DNA of 64,000 bases. Source: Auricularia sp. M13. Lineage: Eukaryota > Basidiomycota > Agaricomycetes > Auriculariales > Auriculariaceae. Position numbers and translations under genes: made by a program. Shown piece after piece: positions 1 to 12,392 of this stretch (position 1 is its first letter; the number at the start of each line of letters is the position of its first letter). The stretch spans positions 310,001 through 374,000 of the forward strand of contig CM073195.1 of the NCBI GenBank assembly GCA_037042915.1, written 5' to 3'. Below the pieces are notes generated by a model. The model was not told the origin of the DNA and ran no database searches. It saw nothing but the letters and a program-made list of their open reading frames with translations.

Positions 1-238
1 CTAACACGCACAACCATGATGATGTGTGATGCAAAGATGAAAGCGAGTAGTTCTCCAAGAGAGCTCGGAGGAGGAACGGTTACGATAATCGGTCAAAGAT
101 GACGGCGGAGGGGAAAGGAGGAACGCCCTTCTAGAACGGCCCTTATATAGTTCTGAAGTGCCACTGGCAACAATCCAGCAGGCAGTCATGTGATCACAAA
201 GGTTGTGATCACAAAGGGGATACAGATGCTGAGCGCTC

Positions 239-312
239 GCATTTCCATGGTACTGGCTGGACGGCACAGGCGTATGCATTTCCATGGTACTGGCTGGACG
301 GCACAGGCGTAT
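239..312. repeat. 37-bp tandem duplication
   Basis: A 37-bp unit beginning with ATTTCCATGGTACTGGCTGG occurs twice head to tail. Just upstream, around 188-216, a shorter direct repeat of TGTGATCACAAAGG is also seen twice. Neither looks coding. Confidence 0.8.
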
Positions 313-589
313 CGGGGACTCAGTGAATCTCCAAAGCGGAAGTGGCTGAGAAGGCCCTTTGTTCATGTTTTACCTACCCATCTACCTATCTAGTTACCAT
401 ATTTCGCCGTGAGAAGCTCGCCTCGTATTGGTAGCATTGGATTTAATCTTTCTCCCGCCGAGATCCAGCGAGAAAAAAAGTCCATATTCCATATAGATAT
501 CAATGTAAGTAGTAAAATTCGGCGTTATGGCCCGGGCGCAGAGCGGAGTTCGACCGCGATTTTATCCGGGGTGGCGGAAGAAAAAACGC

Positions 590-1560
590 GAGTTCGATCT
601 CCGCCGCTCGGAGTTCCAGAACACTGAGTTCTTAGATTTGACCTTCTGCCGGCCGGCCGGCCACCGTCCGCCACCGTACGCGCCCATCTGCTGGGCCGGA
701 CGACTTGCTCTCGACGGTCGTTGCCGTCTCGTCGTGCAACACGGGGGTGTTTCCACCGGCGCTTACAGCGCAAAATCATCGAAGGCAACGACCGGTTGTC
801 GATAGCGACGCCCTCGCCGAGTGCGACGGCAGCGGCATGTCGTCACCAGCTTGCATTCTTCGGTGTAAAATACCTACATTCCTAACGAACAGTAGGAATC
901 CTCATGGAATGGATAGTGTGGGGCACACACATTACTGTACGCCCGAATTCTTGAAATATAATACTATTCGATATTCACAATGACAACATCAATTTGCAAG
1001 GACATGGATTCCGGGAAGAAAATGATGATGAGCTGCCTGCGTGTGCAGCGCTTGTGGTATGTGGAGGGTAGAGGGATGTACGACGAGCACTGACACGCGG
1101 TGCACACTATCGTGCACGCAAAGAACACGCACGCGGCCGTGCGTATACGCTGGCGTACATGCCTGTAATAATGAGCGCGTCGCGCTGTCCGACACGACGC
1201 GCTGAAGGCCACGCTGCCAGGTGCCCTGCCGCGGGCGACGGCACTCCTACAGCAGAAACTAGGAGTAATGATGCTGATACTGACAGCGCCAGAGCGTGAT
1301 CATCGACCTAAACCTCACGGACATATGCGCGGCGAGCGCCCTCAGGCATGGCGACGCCGGTGTCGGCAACGGCGATGAGAAAAAAAGAGGAAAGCAAGGG
1401 CAAACTTGTTGTGACGGTTGTCTCCGTATCGACGTGTAGCCTCCGACCAACTCCGATTCATCCTCAATTTGGGTCCGACCCCGGACGGCCGGCCGGCCGT
1501 CCGTCCGCCGGCAACTGAAATCTAAGACCGTATAGTTCTCCGGAGTTCTCCCGAATCCCG
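590..1560. other. Imperfect inverted repeat (possible decayed fold-back element)
   Basis: The stretch near 600-675 (GAGTTC, then TTCTTAGATTT, then a run of GGCC with GTCCG) is matched in reverse complement near 1475-1560 (TCTTAGATTTCAGTTGCC, then GGCC runs and GTCCG). A TTATGG motif lies just outside each arm, at about 525 and 1570. The arms are diverged and interrupted, and nothing between them looks like a transposase. It may be a worn non-autonomous DNA element, but no target-site duplication was recognised. Confidence 0.3.
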
Positions 1561-3290
1561 CGCTCCATAATACGGATTGCGTTTGGTAAATGCCTGCCCC
1601 AAAGGCTGAGAAAGGCTTGGAACTGAGAAAGAACTTATGCCCCGCGGCACCCGGTCGACCCGACAATATCTAGTGCGCCGCGGCTGTCGGAAGCTTGCAC
1701 GCTTTCTGGGAACACGCGCAGCCGCTCGTGCTGCCCATTATAACTCCTACAGGCCCTGCGGGCACAACCTGCTACCTTGACTATATAATGCGCCGGAGGA
1801 TTGTTGTCACCAGAGTAGTGACAGGACAGTTGTCGCCGTTGCCCGAGATTACATATCTCAAGTGCAGTGCACAGCACATGAGATGAATCTCTGGTGGTCA
1901 TGGAGCACACACATAGACTTCCAGGCCCATTGCTTTTCTTCAGCGAAACGATGAAGTTCATGATGCCGCCGTTGACGAGGCTCTCGGTGTGCGGGCCCTT
2001 CTCGTCGTGCGGCCCTTCTCGTGCGCTGGTCACCTATGCTCTATCCCGCTTGCACGGACAGCGGATGTGAGGCTTTACGACATGCTAGGAATGCTCAATT
2101 CCCCGCTGCGGGCGGAGAACGGCGGCGACGAGTCGGGGAAAGATGACGCTCACTGTTTCTTGTCCTCCTGCCGCTTGCGTTTCTTACGACCGCCACACCT
2201 CGTTCTCGTGCACCTGAGGCAAAATTTGCATCCGCTCTCTGGGATAGCGCCGTTGCGTGTGCATGCGATCGTCAGCCTCTCGGTACGAATCAGTGCCAGC
2301 TGTAGCGATCAAGGTAAAAGAGAAAAGAAACCAAATACACGTCGACCTGGATGTTGTCCTGTAGATTGCAATATGCAAGCCAAGCAAGGTGTTTGCTGGC
2401 GTAGCCGGCCGTTCTGAATCCGAGGATGGGCACCATAAAAGGCCATAAAAGGCTCATTTCCGCGGATGTTTGTGCAGCAGGAGAAACGTTTCGTACCAAA
2501 TAGTTTTCTATTGCGGATTCCGGCTTCGAACGCTAAGACCTACTACCAAGGTAGCAGGAATTTTCCATCTTAGGCCTCTCCCAACCTTGCAAAAACACTC
2601 GTTGCTCCATATTTTTAGATTCTCAAAAACCGAAGGTTTGTGCAGAACGAAAGCGGTAGCCATTCCGCGGAACCGGCCAGATTTACTCAGACTGTATTGT
2701 CATTAGAATGACGACGCGTTGGTCACTTGACCAGCAGAAGTTTTGCGCTTCGACCAAATAAACAAACAGGTAGGATACAGGCCTGGATTATCGAGGCTGG
2801 CGTGGATGATCCCGCTCACGTCGGATTCGGTCGTTGGGCCGTCGTGGGGTCGCAAGATGCCGTGGCAGAAGCAACACCACCGTGTATTGTGATAGTTGTC
2901 TGCTCGTGAGTAAAGTTGAGTGCCTGATCCTCGTGCTTCCTCGTGCTTGCACACAGTTAACGTAAGGCGTCGCTATCATTGATCAAGTACAGTAAGTATC
3001 CGTTATTGCTCATCGAGATTGCCGCGAGTAGGTAGCCACAGCGTGAAGCCGATGATACAGAGGTGATCCTGGAAATTTATGGATACTGGGACGTTTTGGA
3101 TGCGGATGTTCAACGATGTATGGACAATGGAGGTGGCCTTGAGGCCTTTGACCCATGTACATGTGACCTACAAGGAAGTCGCGATCGCACCACAGCTCCG
3201 TGTGCAACGTGTTTTCTGTAAACAGGTGCCCTCACGCACTCCTCAAGACAAAGAAATAGTGCCCAAGAGGGCGAAGAGGTTCTGGCTCTC
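1561..3290. other. No supported gene
   Basis: Only short overlapping open frames on both strands are present, with no recognisable domain and no convincing exon chain. The last part, near 3290-3370, becomes pyrimidine-rich, which fits the promoter side of the gene starting at 3472. Confidence 0.5.
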
Positions 3291-3471
3291 GACTCTTTCG
3301 AACTCTCCATCCGTCGCTTTCCGCCCTATCCTCTTCCTCTCGCTTGCCTACCTCACCACGCAACACCCGACTTCCTGAAATTTCCAGTATTCGTCCCAGG
3401 GTTCTCTCAGTCTCATCACTCCATGAAGGCATCGCCCGCTGACTGACCTAGTTTCTCGCAGAATCACGAAG

Positions 3472-4317
3472 ATGGAACAAATGTCGCATTGGACCATCAA
3501 TCTGGTCGAACACGTTGTGCTACTCGCAAAGGCCTGTGAAGATGGCAAGGCACCGCTCATCATCCTGAACATCTGCTCGCCAGAGGTTCGCAACGACGGC
3601 TTCGCAGTGAGTCTGCATTTATGCTCCAAATTGACTACTTACACATCAAGATCTTCCAAGGCATTATGGAATACTACTCGCTCAGTCCCCCCGATGGTGT
3701 CCCGGATTTGGATGACCCGGAAACACTGTGGAACGAGCTGCCTATTAACTCGTTAATCCGCGAGTCTTGCATTAGGATAGCGAGTCAAGTTGACACATTG
3801 AATCGGCCGCCGGCGCCTCGTGCCCGCGGCCATCGCTCTGCTTGGGCGATGTATCAGATCCCAAGGCCTGGTCATGAACACGAGAAAGCCGCCCCGGGCG
3901 AGATTGGGTCGCCTACCTCGGTGAGGAACTCAGCTGTGGAGGTTTCTCACCGCAACGAGCGACGCACCACGCAGGACGTGATTGGCAATACTGGGGATGT
4001 GGACAGTACCGGATCGAAGGCCATGGAGGACTCAGGTGGGTGTCTTCCAGTGGATTTCAGCTTAAGTACTGATAGATGTCGTGTGCTACAGTTGCTGTCG
4101 CTGCGAGCAACGTTGCAGGCGAAGTTGCTACAGCAGTAAGCCCTAATGCTGAACGGCAATTCAGATACTGATCCTACGGCTTGCATAGGATACTTCCCCT
4201 ATGCCGGAAATGACTGGGCAATCCGACGCGATGGATGCCGATCCTATCGGGTACGGGAATTTGCAGGGCGGCATCGCGCGGCCACAGAGTCTTTCCTCAG
4301 CAAGTGACACAACCTAG
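3472..4317 (+). CDS. Intact four-exon gene, unknown function (230 aa)
   Basis: I do not recognise this protein. The gene model is strong because all phases agree. Exons are 3472-3606, 3651-4035, 4092-4135 and 4189-4317, with introns of 44, 56 and 53 bp that start GTGAGT, GTGGGT and GTAAGC and end AAG, CAG and TAG. The product begins MEQMSHWTINLVEHVVLLAK, has a helical N-terminal third with hydrophobic stretches, then a polar region rich in Ser, Thr, Asp and Gly with MPEMTGQSDAMDADP near the C-terminus, and ends at TAG. A CT-rich tract lies about 100-180 bp upstream, and an AG acceptor-like TTTCTCGCAG lies just before the start, which suggests a 5'-UTR intron. It could be a lineage-specific host gene. 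A transposon-linked gene is not excluded. Confidence 0.65.
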
Positions 4318-6071
4318 TGTCTACAGATGCAGGGAATTGACTAAAAATTTGACGGTGCAGGTTAGGGTTAGATGCGAAGCCAACGGGAGGTCGCAGTGCA
4401 ACGCCTGCGGAGTCTGGACGGGTCATTGGGATTATCACAGCACCCAAGGATGCTCAAAACTCGTTCGTGTCACGTCACGAATCTGGGTGACACCGTACTA
4501 ACGGGTACAAGGATGTACGGAAGTCTGCGAGGTTTTGGTTTTACGCTGAAGTAGACCGTGCTTCATACTAGTGCGCGACTGTAAAGTTCGCGAGGTACGA
4601 TGCGATCAATTGGAAACTCCGAGTGCACAGTCTCATTGCAGAAGGGAGGACGCCATGAGAGACATTTCAGATTGCAGAAGTAGTAAGGGGGACATCGTCG
4701 TGGGAATGGCACATCGACTCAAAACGTGAATAGCGGGAACGCCGAGTGAATGAGTGGGGTTTCAGATGATCAGGAGTAGTGCACGGATGAAGAGGAACGC
4801 AGTGCAAAAGATGCGAGACGGTCAGCACGACAACGGGCATCGAGAAAGTTGCAGGCATTGAGCCCGGCTACAAGGCAGTAGCGATGATGAATGCTCCACG
4901 ACGGCACTTGCTCCATGCGCAGTTGCAAGGACAGCCCCGCCCCAGGACTGGTAGCAAACGCCAAAAACATACATGGCGCCGTCAGATCCATCCAGTAAGA
5001 TGCTTGGAGCAGGCGTTGACACGCCGAAGAACTGATTTCGATTCCTATGATCGCAACAATGAGCCGTCATGTGCGAAGAGCGGATGCCAGGACGCCAGAA
5101 ACATACATGGCGGCGACAGATCCCATCCGTCCAGTAAGATGCTTGGAGAAGATCCGCACCCTTCTGTCGCGGAGGCCACCGGATGCAGGCGAATGCGTCC
5201 CTGCGCCACAGCTACTGCATGCGCGGCTGCTCTACACGGTGATAGTCAGCAGCAACGTGTAGCGTGTAGTGGAGGGGAACAGGGACGACAAGCGCTGCGA
5301 TATGTCGAGCGGCGCGTCGGGAAGGCAAAAACTACGGGCGATGTCAATAGAAGAAAATCTACAAGGCACCAGGACGTACCTAGCATCAATTTTTGACACC
5401 TCAAGCTGACCTCATGCTGACCCGTGGGCTTCACCGTCGAGTTCTGTAACCGACACACGCCGAGTCGGGCAGCGGCAGCCACTGGTCGCGAACAGGCGAT
5501 GGCGTGGCCGCATGGCCGTGGGTATCATCGCAGAGACCTCTGGGCCCTGTTGCACGGCTGCAGCGTAGTGGGTCCATGAGCTTCTTGGAGTTATTGACGA
5601 AGCGCCTGATCATAATCGGATGTGCACGCGGCCAAAGACTTGCGCGTATCGTTTAGGTAGACAACAGTGTAATAGCTCGCGATGCCGCGCGAGCTGTGCT
5701 TACGTCTGTTGAAGTCGATTTGCCAGGGTTTCTGGATGCCGAGTACGACCCGCACGGGCAGAGCTTGATGCCTACGAACAAGTTCGGGATCGCGTCCGCC
5801 CGTTCATTACCGCGCCTGTCGCCATCCACAGGAACGTGTTCGTCTATCCTCTAGCTCGTGGGATCAGCCAGGAATATTGATAGGACCGTCATATAGAATC
5901 TGCGAACAAAAACCTATCAGTCGAACCGACGAGTATGACCGGCGGCGCCGAAAAGTTGACGTCGAAAAACCCGTCGTCGGGGAGGCGATAAGGCACGAGC
6001 AAAGTATGAGTATAGCCCAAGCCTGGATCCTCCTCCTGTACAGCAGTTGCTCGAGCAACGCGCACCGCTGG
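4318..6071. other. Intergenic; one diverged direct repeat, no supported gene
   Basis: No convincing coding chain is visible. A segment at about 4962-5014 containing ACATACATGGCG and CCAGTAAGATGCTTGGAG is repeated in direct orientation at about 5098-5153, roughly 136 bp further on. A short TTAGGGTTAG string near 4360 is too small to be an interstitial telomere. Confidence 0.5.
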
Positions 6072-7503
6072 CGAGGACCGCGAGCATAATTTCGTGGATG
6101 CCCGAGTCGGCGCGACACGTCGACGGTGTACTGGACGATGCTCTTGGTCGCCTCAGTTTCTCCAGCGCGGAGCGCGACAGAGTGATGGCGTACTGGGGCA
6201 GCCTGTTGCCCTCGGCGGCGCAGACGGCGCGTGATGGTACAGAGCGAAGAAGCGGAGCGCCGAAAATAGACTTTCCCGGAACTCTTGCACTTGCACCCTC
6301 ATGACCTTCTCGCTGCCGCCGCGCGCAATGCCCCGCCTGTCTCGCGGCCCAGCTCATCACGTGAGCTGCTTTCCACGCACAACCGTCGCCCTACTTCCCA
6401 TATCCTGTTGTCGTCGAGGCTCACCCGAGCAAGGCCGCTCGCCGCTCGCCCCGACGCGCACGCTATTCCAGCCCACATGCACAATTTGCCCTCGCTCCCC
6501 AAGCCGAAGATTCCCTGCCTTCATCCCCAGCTACTGCCAGTAGCTATCTCCGTCAAGTGCATGCATTGAGCGAGCTCAATTCTACTCCTCGACGCGTTCT
6601 CGCCGACCCAAGTCGCTAGCGCGAGTTGCGACCTGCTATGCAGCGTACATACCGCGACTTTACTCTCGGCCGACATATTCTGAAATCCGCCGTGGAAATA
6701 CGACACGGAATAGGGAGCGCAGCCGCAGCCAGTGAGGTCCAGATTCCTCAAAATATGAAACACCGTCACAAGCAAGGTCCTACTTTACACGCTCTAATTT
6801 TCACTCGGGAAGGCGCGCATTTCGACCGTCTTGAAGTGCTCTATCGACGGGTGAGCTTTAGCAGCTACATAATTAACCGGTCGGACGCTCATAACCTGTT
6901 TCTGCACAAGGTCGGAGACCGCCGGTACCGCGCCTCATCACCTCGAGTTTTTGCGACGAAAAGGGCACCATGTCATTCTCTGGACCTGTTCCTACCCGTG
7001 CGTACATTTTTTGTCAAATTTGAAGCCGTTTTGCCCTACATTCGCGGCTCACGGAAACGCAGTATCTAATTTACACCCTCTGATTTGCTTCATTCGGGAA
7101 GGCGCGCATCTCGACCGTCTTGAAGTGCTCTATCGACGGGTGAGCTTTAGCAGCTACATAATTAACCGGTCGGACGCTCATAACCTGTTTCTGCACAAGG
7201 TCGGAGACCGCCGGTACCGCGCCTCATCACCTCGAGTTTTTGCGACGAAAAGGGCACCATGTCATTCTCTGGACCTGTCCCTACCCGTGCGTACATTTTT
7301 TGTCAAATTTGAAGCCGTTTTGCCCTATATTCGTGGCTCACGGAAACGCAGTATCTACTTTGCACCTTCTACTTTTATTCACTCGGGAAGGCGCGCATCT
7401 CGACCGTCCTGAAGTGCTCTATCGACGGGTGAGCTTTAGCAGCTACATAATTAACCGGTCGGACGCTCATAACCTGTTTCTGCACAAGGTCGGAGACCGC
7501 CGG
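6072..7503 (+). repeat. Inverted duplication, copy 1 (partner at 41.8-42.96 kb)
   Basis: This block is present again in reverse complement at about 41,813-42,955, with near identity through several hundred bases of non-array sequence and the first units of array A. The left edge is sharp: both copies share GAGGACCGCGAGCATAAT, and sequence outside differs. The partner lacks one internal array unit. The unique part contains open frames ending in FPGTLALAPS that I cannot identify. Confidence 0.85.
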
Positions 7504-8155
7504 TACCGTGCCTCATCACCTCGAGTTTTCGCGACGCAAAGGGCACCATGTCATTCTCTGGACCTGTTCCTACCCGTGCGTACATTTTTTGTCAAATTTG
7601 AAGCCGTTTTGCCCTATATTCGCGGCTCACGGAAACGCAGTATCTACTTTGCACCTTCTACTTTTATTCGGGAAGGCGCGCATCTCGACCGTCTTGAAGT
7701 GCTCTATCGACGGGTGAGCTTTAGCAGCTACATAATTAACCGGTCGGACGCTCATAACCTGTTTCTGCACAAGGTCGGAGACCGCCGGTACCGTGCCTCA
7801 TCACCTCGAGTTTTCGCGACGCAAAGGGCACCATGTCATTCTCTGGACCTGTTCCTACCCGTGCGTACATTTTTTGTCAAATTTGAAGCCGTTTTGCCCT
7901 ATATTCGCGGCTCACGGAAACGCAGTATCTACTTTGCACCTTCTACTTTTATTCGGGAAGGCGCGCATCTCGACCGTCTTGAAGTGCTCTATCGACGGGT
8001 GAGCTTTAGCAGCTACATAATTAACCGGTCGGACGCTCATAACCTGTTTCTGCACAAGGTCGGAGACCGCCGTACCGTGCCTCATCACCTCGAGTTTTCG
8101 CGACGCAAAGGCCACCATGTCACTCTCTGGGCCTGTCCCTATCTGTCCTGTACGA
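6805..8155 (+). repeat. Tandem array A: about 4.7 units of 285-289 bp
   Basis: Unit starts (TCGGGAAGGCGCGCAT) lie at about 6805, 7094, 7383, 7668 and 7953, so the period is 289, 289, 285 and 285 bp. Units differ at only a few positions. The last units have a period divisible by three, so one frame stays open across 7240-8163 as 95-residue repeats containing LEVLYRRVSFSSYIINR and HNLFLHKVGDRR. No known domain is recognised. The array ends just before a KDZ transposase region, so it may derive from a transposon-linked gene segment. It is distantly similar to array B at 23.7-25.7 kb. Confidence 0.9.
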
Positions 8156-8159
8156 CGCA

Positions 8160-9389
8160 ATGAAGAATAGCCTCCTCGGAATCGTCAAAGAACTCAAGAA
8201 AGTCATCGCGGGGCTCAGCACGCTGTTCGAGGCGCATATACGGTCGGCGTGGAGAGAAGCGACAGAGCCTCAAACGAAGTTGTATCTCGGGCTGCTTGAA
8301 CAGGTGGCGCAGGCCGTTAATTGTGTGCTGAATATAAGCTGACGCCGCTGCAGCTGCTCGCGTATGAGCCAGTGATACAGTTGGCGCCGCGCGAGTCATG
8401 GGACTTTCTGGACCTCGCGGCGAACTCTGGACACGAAAAATCCGCAGAAGCTCTGTGCGCGCGGTCCCTGCTTTTGGAAGGGTTCTGCGCTGCGAAGTTC
8501 AAGTTAACGGCGCGGTATCGGACGCCCTCAAAGACGTTGCACGGTTTCTCGTAGACCACGCGACACGAGGCCTGGCTAGTCTGTCCAGCAACGATCCGGA
8601 ATCGGCGGCGATTAAACCGAGCGAGGAAGACTGGCGCGAGGTACGCGATCGTCTGGAGTTCAATTGAAGATAATGTCTAACTGGCACACAAAGACAGGTA
8701 CATCCTACAGGCGCCCGCGCATGCGCCGCCGGCCCACGAACTCGCATCTCCCGATGGACAGAAAGACGGAGCGGGCCACGGTCAGCGACGCGGGCGGCGC
8801 AGCAGGTTGCTCAAAGTATTCCGAAGAATACGTCAAGAAAGGCATCACCGGTGGTCTAATGGCCGTCCGGTTTACGCATAGCATATGCCTCGGGTTCCAC
8901 GTCATCCCCCATGGCGAGGGCCGCAACGACGTCTTCTCCGCGCTGTTCACGCATTGGAAGAACGCCCCGAAGTACGTGATATACGACTTCGCGTGCGCTC
9001 TGGCTTCGTATTGCATGTTGCGCAAGCCTGAGTTCTTCAAGGATACGATTTTCCTGATCGACAAATTCCACACAGAGGGCCACTCACGCTGCTCGCCGGC
9101 GTGCTTCATCAACAACTACAAGCACTTCAACTCGAACCTCAAAGAAATCAGCACCAGCGCGGCGGAGTGCGGGAACTTGGGGCTGCGAAAAATACGGAAG
9201 ACGCTATCGTACTTGTCTCAAGGCCACGCTATTCTTTTCGGCTATATATTCCTGGCGATCTGGAACCGGCGGCGCGAGTTGCCCGCGCTGAAGAAAGAGG
9301 CGAAAACGAAATCGCGGGGAAGGAAGACGCGCGAGCAGTTTGGCGCCGCCGTGCGCAAAGAAGTCGAGCACAATAAGGGGAGCAGATGA
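8160..9389 (+). mobile_element. KDZ-family DNA transposase fragment
   Basis: The frame 8664-9389 encodes the central part of a Kyakuja-Dileera-Zisupton transposase. It reads GGLMAVRFTHSICLGFHVIP, GEGRNDVFSALFTHW, YVIYDFACALASYCM, FLIDKFHTEGHSRCSP and SAAECGNLGLRKIRK in the usual order for this family. The full proteins are several hundred residues longer on the N-terminal side. Here the upstream frames (8160-8342, 8321-8554, 8398-8667) are short and out of register, so the copy is truncated or broken, and the C-terminus is a charged Lys/Arg tail. KDZ elements are abundant in mushroom-forming fungi and are often found with TET/JBP genes. One such gene lies 7 kb downstream. Confidence 0.8.
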
Positions 9390-12120
9390 GGAACTTGTAC
9401 GACTCAAATTTTGCGGACGCGGAGGTATGTTCTACTGGGAAGTTGCCTATCGCGACTGACAACGAGCAGGAGAAGCGTCGAAGAAAAGCGGATTGGAGAA
9501 CGAACACAAGGATACACGACAGATGTTATCCGAGCAGGCGAAGAGGGTAATACATTTTATTTCGTGGAAAGCTCGAAGAAGAGAAAAAATACAGGGCAGC
9601 ATGACGGCCCACTACTAACACGACGACCGGCAACGCAAAGAGCGGCCAGCCAGTCGGTCAGTAAGGTATGGAGTTTCAGGTATCTTTGTGTGTACAAGGT
9701 GTTAACAAAACGAAGGTCAAAGCCCCGGCGCACATTATAGTCGGCCGAAGGCCTCTGACGTGCGGACTCGGTGAGAATTCTGCATCCCGTGCGAGGGCGG
9801 TGGTCTAATCAGATGCAGCATTCATACTCTTGCGGGAGCGGTCGACGTGTTGCTAGGAAAGACACGGAATTTGGACAAACATACCATTGCGGCGAGTTTC
9901 ACGAGCTATGTGTCCGTGACACCATGAAGATTGGAGATCGTCGACTACAATAGTCAGGTTCAGCAATTGAGCCGATCACCGTGCGCGGAGTGCGGAAGGA
10001 TGGTCAGCGATGCAGAAGGCAAAGGTGTGTATAAAAGGGACATTAAGCAGCAGCACGCAGGGGTTGACTCACTGCATTCAGGACGTGCGCAAATGGGACA
10101 CCGGGTGACCGGCAGGAAAGCGAGCGCGAGCGGGAAGTCGACATCGAGCAATTCAAATCAGACCAGCCGAGGCTGTTCGCCCGACTTTGCGACGGCGCTG
10201 TCCATTCGCGCGAGCAGGACGAGTGTGTTGTACAAAAGACACTGCGTGGGAGCGAGCTTACCGACGAGGGACGTTTCAGTTCCGGCCATGCAGCGAAGGG
10301 ATGGAATTCGCACTGTCCAGCCGCAAGCGAACGATTTTGTGGCGCTACTGCGGTCTAGGACGACGCGGTCGCGGTCCAGCCATTGACAACGCCCACGTAT
10401 AATTCAAACCGTCGCGATTGACCTTCGGCACGCTATTTACCTGGCCCTCTGCACGAGTACGTGACGCCGAGCGGGCGTAATAACAGGAGAGAGGTCCGTC
10501 AGCGGTGCAGGCCTCGCAATTGCATCTCGTTCTAATTGATCTCATGAAAGTCTCAGTTGCAACAATATGGGATATCTAGAAAGTGGAATGGTCACAAGCG
10601 GTGACGCGATGGAAGACAACACCGCTTTCGACCGCGTTTTTAGGGTAAGTCATGTCTTCAGTTCACTCATATGACAGGCGCTGAGACGCCATCGAACAGA
10701 CAACGAACAAGAACTCGCCGTAGCGCCGGCTGCGCAGCTCCAGTGCAATGGCGGCCGTCACTCACAGCGACCGCGAGAGCGAGTGGCATATGCGCTGCAA
10801 AATAAATTCAGTGAAGTGCATAATGGCAGGAGAGGGGGAGCGGCAGGCAGGTCCGGGCTATGAGTGCCGGCTTTGACCTTTAATGCGACAGCGGTCGCGT
10901 TCCATCGCCTGCCGCGCTCGATGCATGAGACCGAGCAGCTTAGGCGCAACGCGCAGGCGGTGTTACGCGCCCAAAGGTGCGGTCTTCGATCTGCAAGGCC
11001 ATCCACGAACGTACTCGGGCGAGGACAACCTCACTTGTGCTTGGGTTGTCAATGCTGATGCTCTGCAGCTCGCAGGCCCTCGCAAACGCGGCGCGCAGAC
11101 ACGAGCAGTGGGTTCAGGCTCAGGTCACGCTCACACGGCTCCTGGACGACCCCGACGAGACGACAGATGCGATGGGCGACCCTGTAGTTGACCTCGTCGC
11201 CGCGCATTCGGACGAGTCTGGACGACGATTGGCTGCCGCGCGCTCGTCCGAGAGCGCGTCGTTCACAGGTACGTTGGCGCACGCGCACGACTGGACGCTG
11301 CAATCGCCTATAACCGACTGGCGGACGCAACATACGGCGCTCGCTTTGGTCATGCCAACAGCTACGCCTTCGGAGGTCGACAATGAGGCCGTCTATAAAC
11401 ACGATACTCTGCGGGTGAGTGTATGGATAATATTGCGTGCTATGCTCTCGCAGGCTAAGTGCGTCGATTGATAGAGTATATACAGCGGCGTGAATGCGGA
11501 TACAGGGCGTCATTCCAGCCTTCCTGCGGCACCGGCTGGACAGCAGGTGCGCGATGTCTGGCCCCAGTATCTAATCTATGCTCATGTGAACCTGCAACTA
11601 GGCACACTCGCTCACAGGGCGAGCGAGCGAGAGTGTGACGCGCCAGGAGCTAGAGGTACGTGGTGTGGTCGGTCTTCTCGAATCGATACTCCTCTACAGC
11701 TTCAGGCTCTACGGCGCACGTCATGCGAGGTCGAGATGGGCAGAACGAACCTGCGGAGTAAAGTGAGCATTCTGAAATTCTTGTGACAACGGGCTGACAC
11801 GGGTTTGAGGAAAAAACAGCCGCGCGCGTTAACCAGCGAAACTCGGCGGTCAAAAATGAGCTCGGAGACGAGCATGGCGATAAACAGTATGAAGAAGCAG
11901 CGTTCGTCCGCGGGCGCGCTGCCATGGAGGCGCTGAACTGCAAGGGCGTTGTAATCACGGAAAGGGTAAGTGAGTTGAGGGTTCTACTTGTTGAGTAGAA
12001 GCTGAAGCAGGCCACGCAGGAGGGGCATGTTTTAAAAAAGAATCTTATATCGGGAATTGCATAGACAAGGAAAAAGCTTACGGCGAAGAGCATATACTAC
12101 TATTGCTACTAGTACTCTCG
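9390..12120. other. No gene supported; decayed coding pieces possible near 10.9-11.9 kb
   Basis: Open frames such as 10,977-11,471 (+) contain protein-like stretches (NAARRHEQWVQAQVTLT, LDDPDETTDAMGDPVVDLV) and GTGAGT sites near 11,413 and 11,763. I could not build a phase-consistent chain or recognise a family. They could be remnants of the N-terminal part of a transposon or host gene. Confidence 0.35.
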
Positions 12121-12337
12121 GCAGTGGTTGTTTTTTGGTCCCACAGGGTTTTTTATCCACTGCTGAGTTTTACCCAACGGCCTGCCTTCAATGGCCGGCG
12201 CTTGAAGGAAGCAGTGGGACTTCTGAGCGGTGGCTACAATGGTGTCTGCGGTGTTCAAGTTATTGACACACGCAGAGCGGTCGTTCCCAAGTGGGACCTC
12301 CCCGTCTTATGTAAATATCCTATCCTATCCTATCCTA
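12121..12337 (+). mobile_element. LINE 3'-end fragment with TATCC-repeat tail
   Basis: About 220 bp matches, in opposite orientation, the 3' end of the LINE at 20.2-21.5 kb, and both end in repeated TATCC units (here about 3.5 copies at 12,317-12,337). It is a severely 5'-truncated insertion, as expected for target-primed reverse transcription. No clear target-site duplication was recognised. It lies just downstream of the 3' end of the minus-strand gene at 12.4-13.7 kb. Confidence 0.8.
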
Positions 12338-12392
12338 CGTCAGGCAGCGTGATCGACACTCCTATTGCAGTTTGCGTCTGCCCCGCCATAGC

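Noticed and set aside
4361-4374. Telomere-like TTAGGGTTAG
   Set aside because: Less than two full units; no array and no telomere-associated context.
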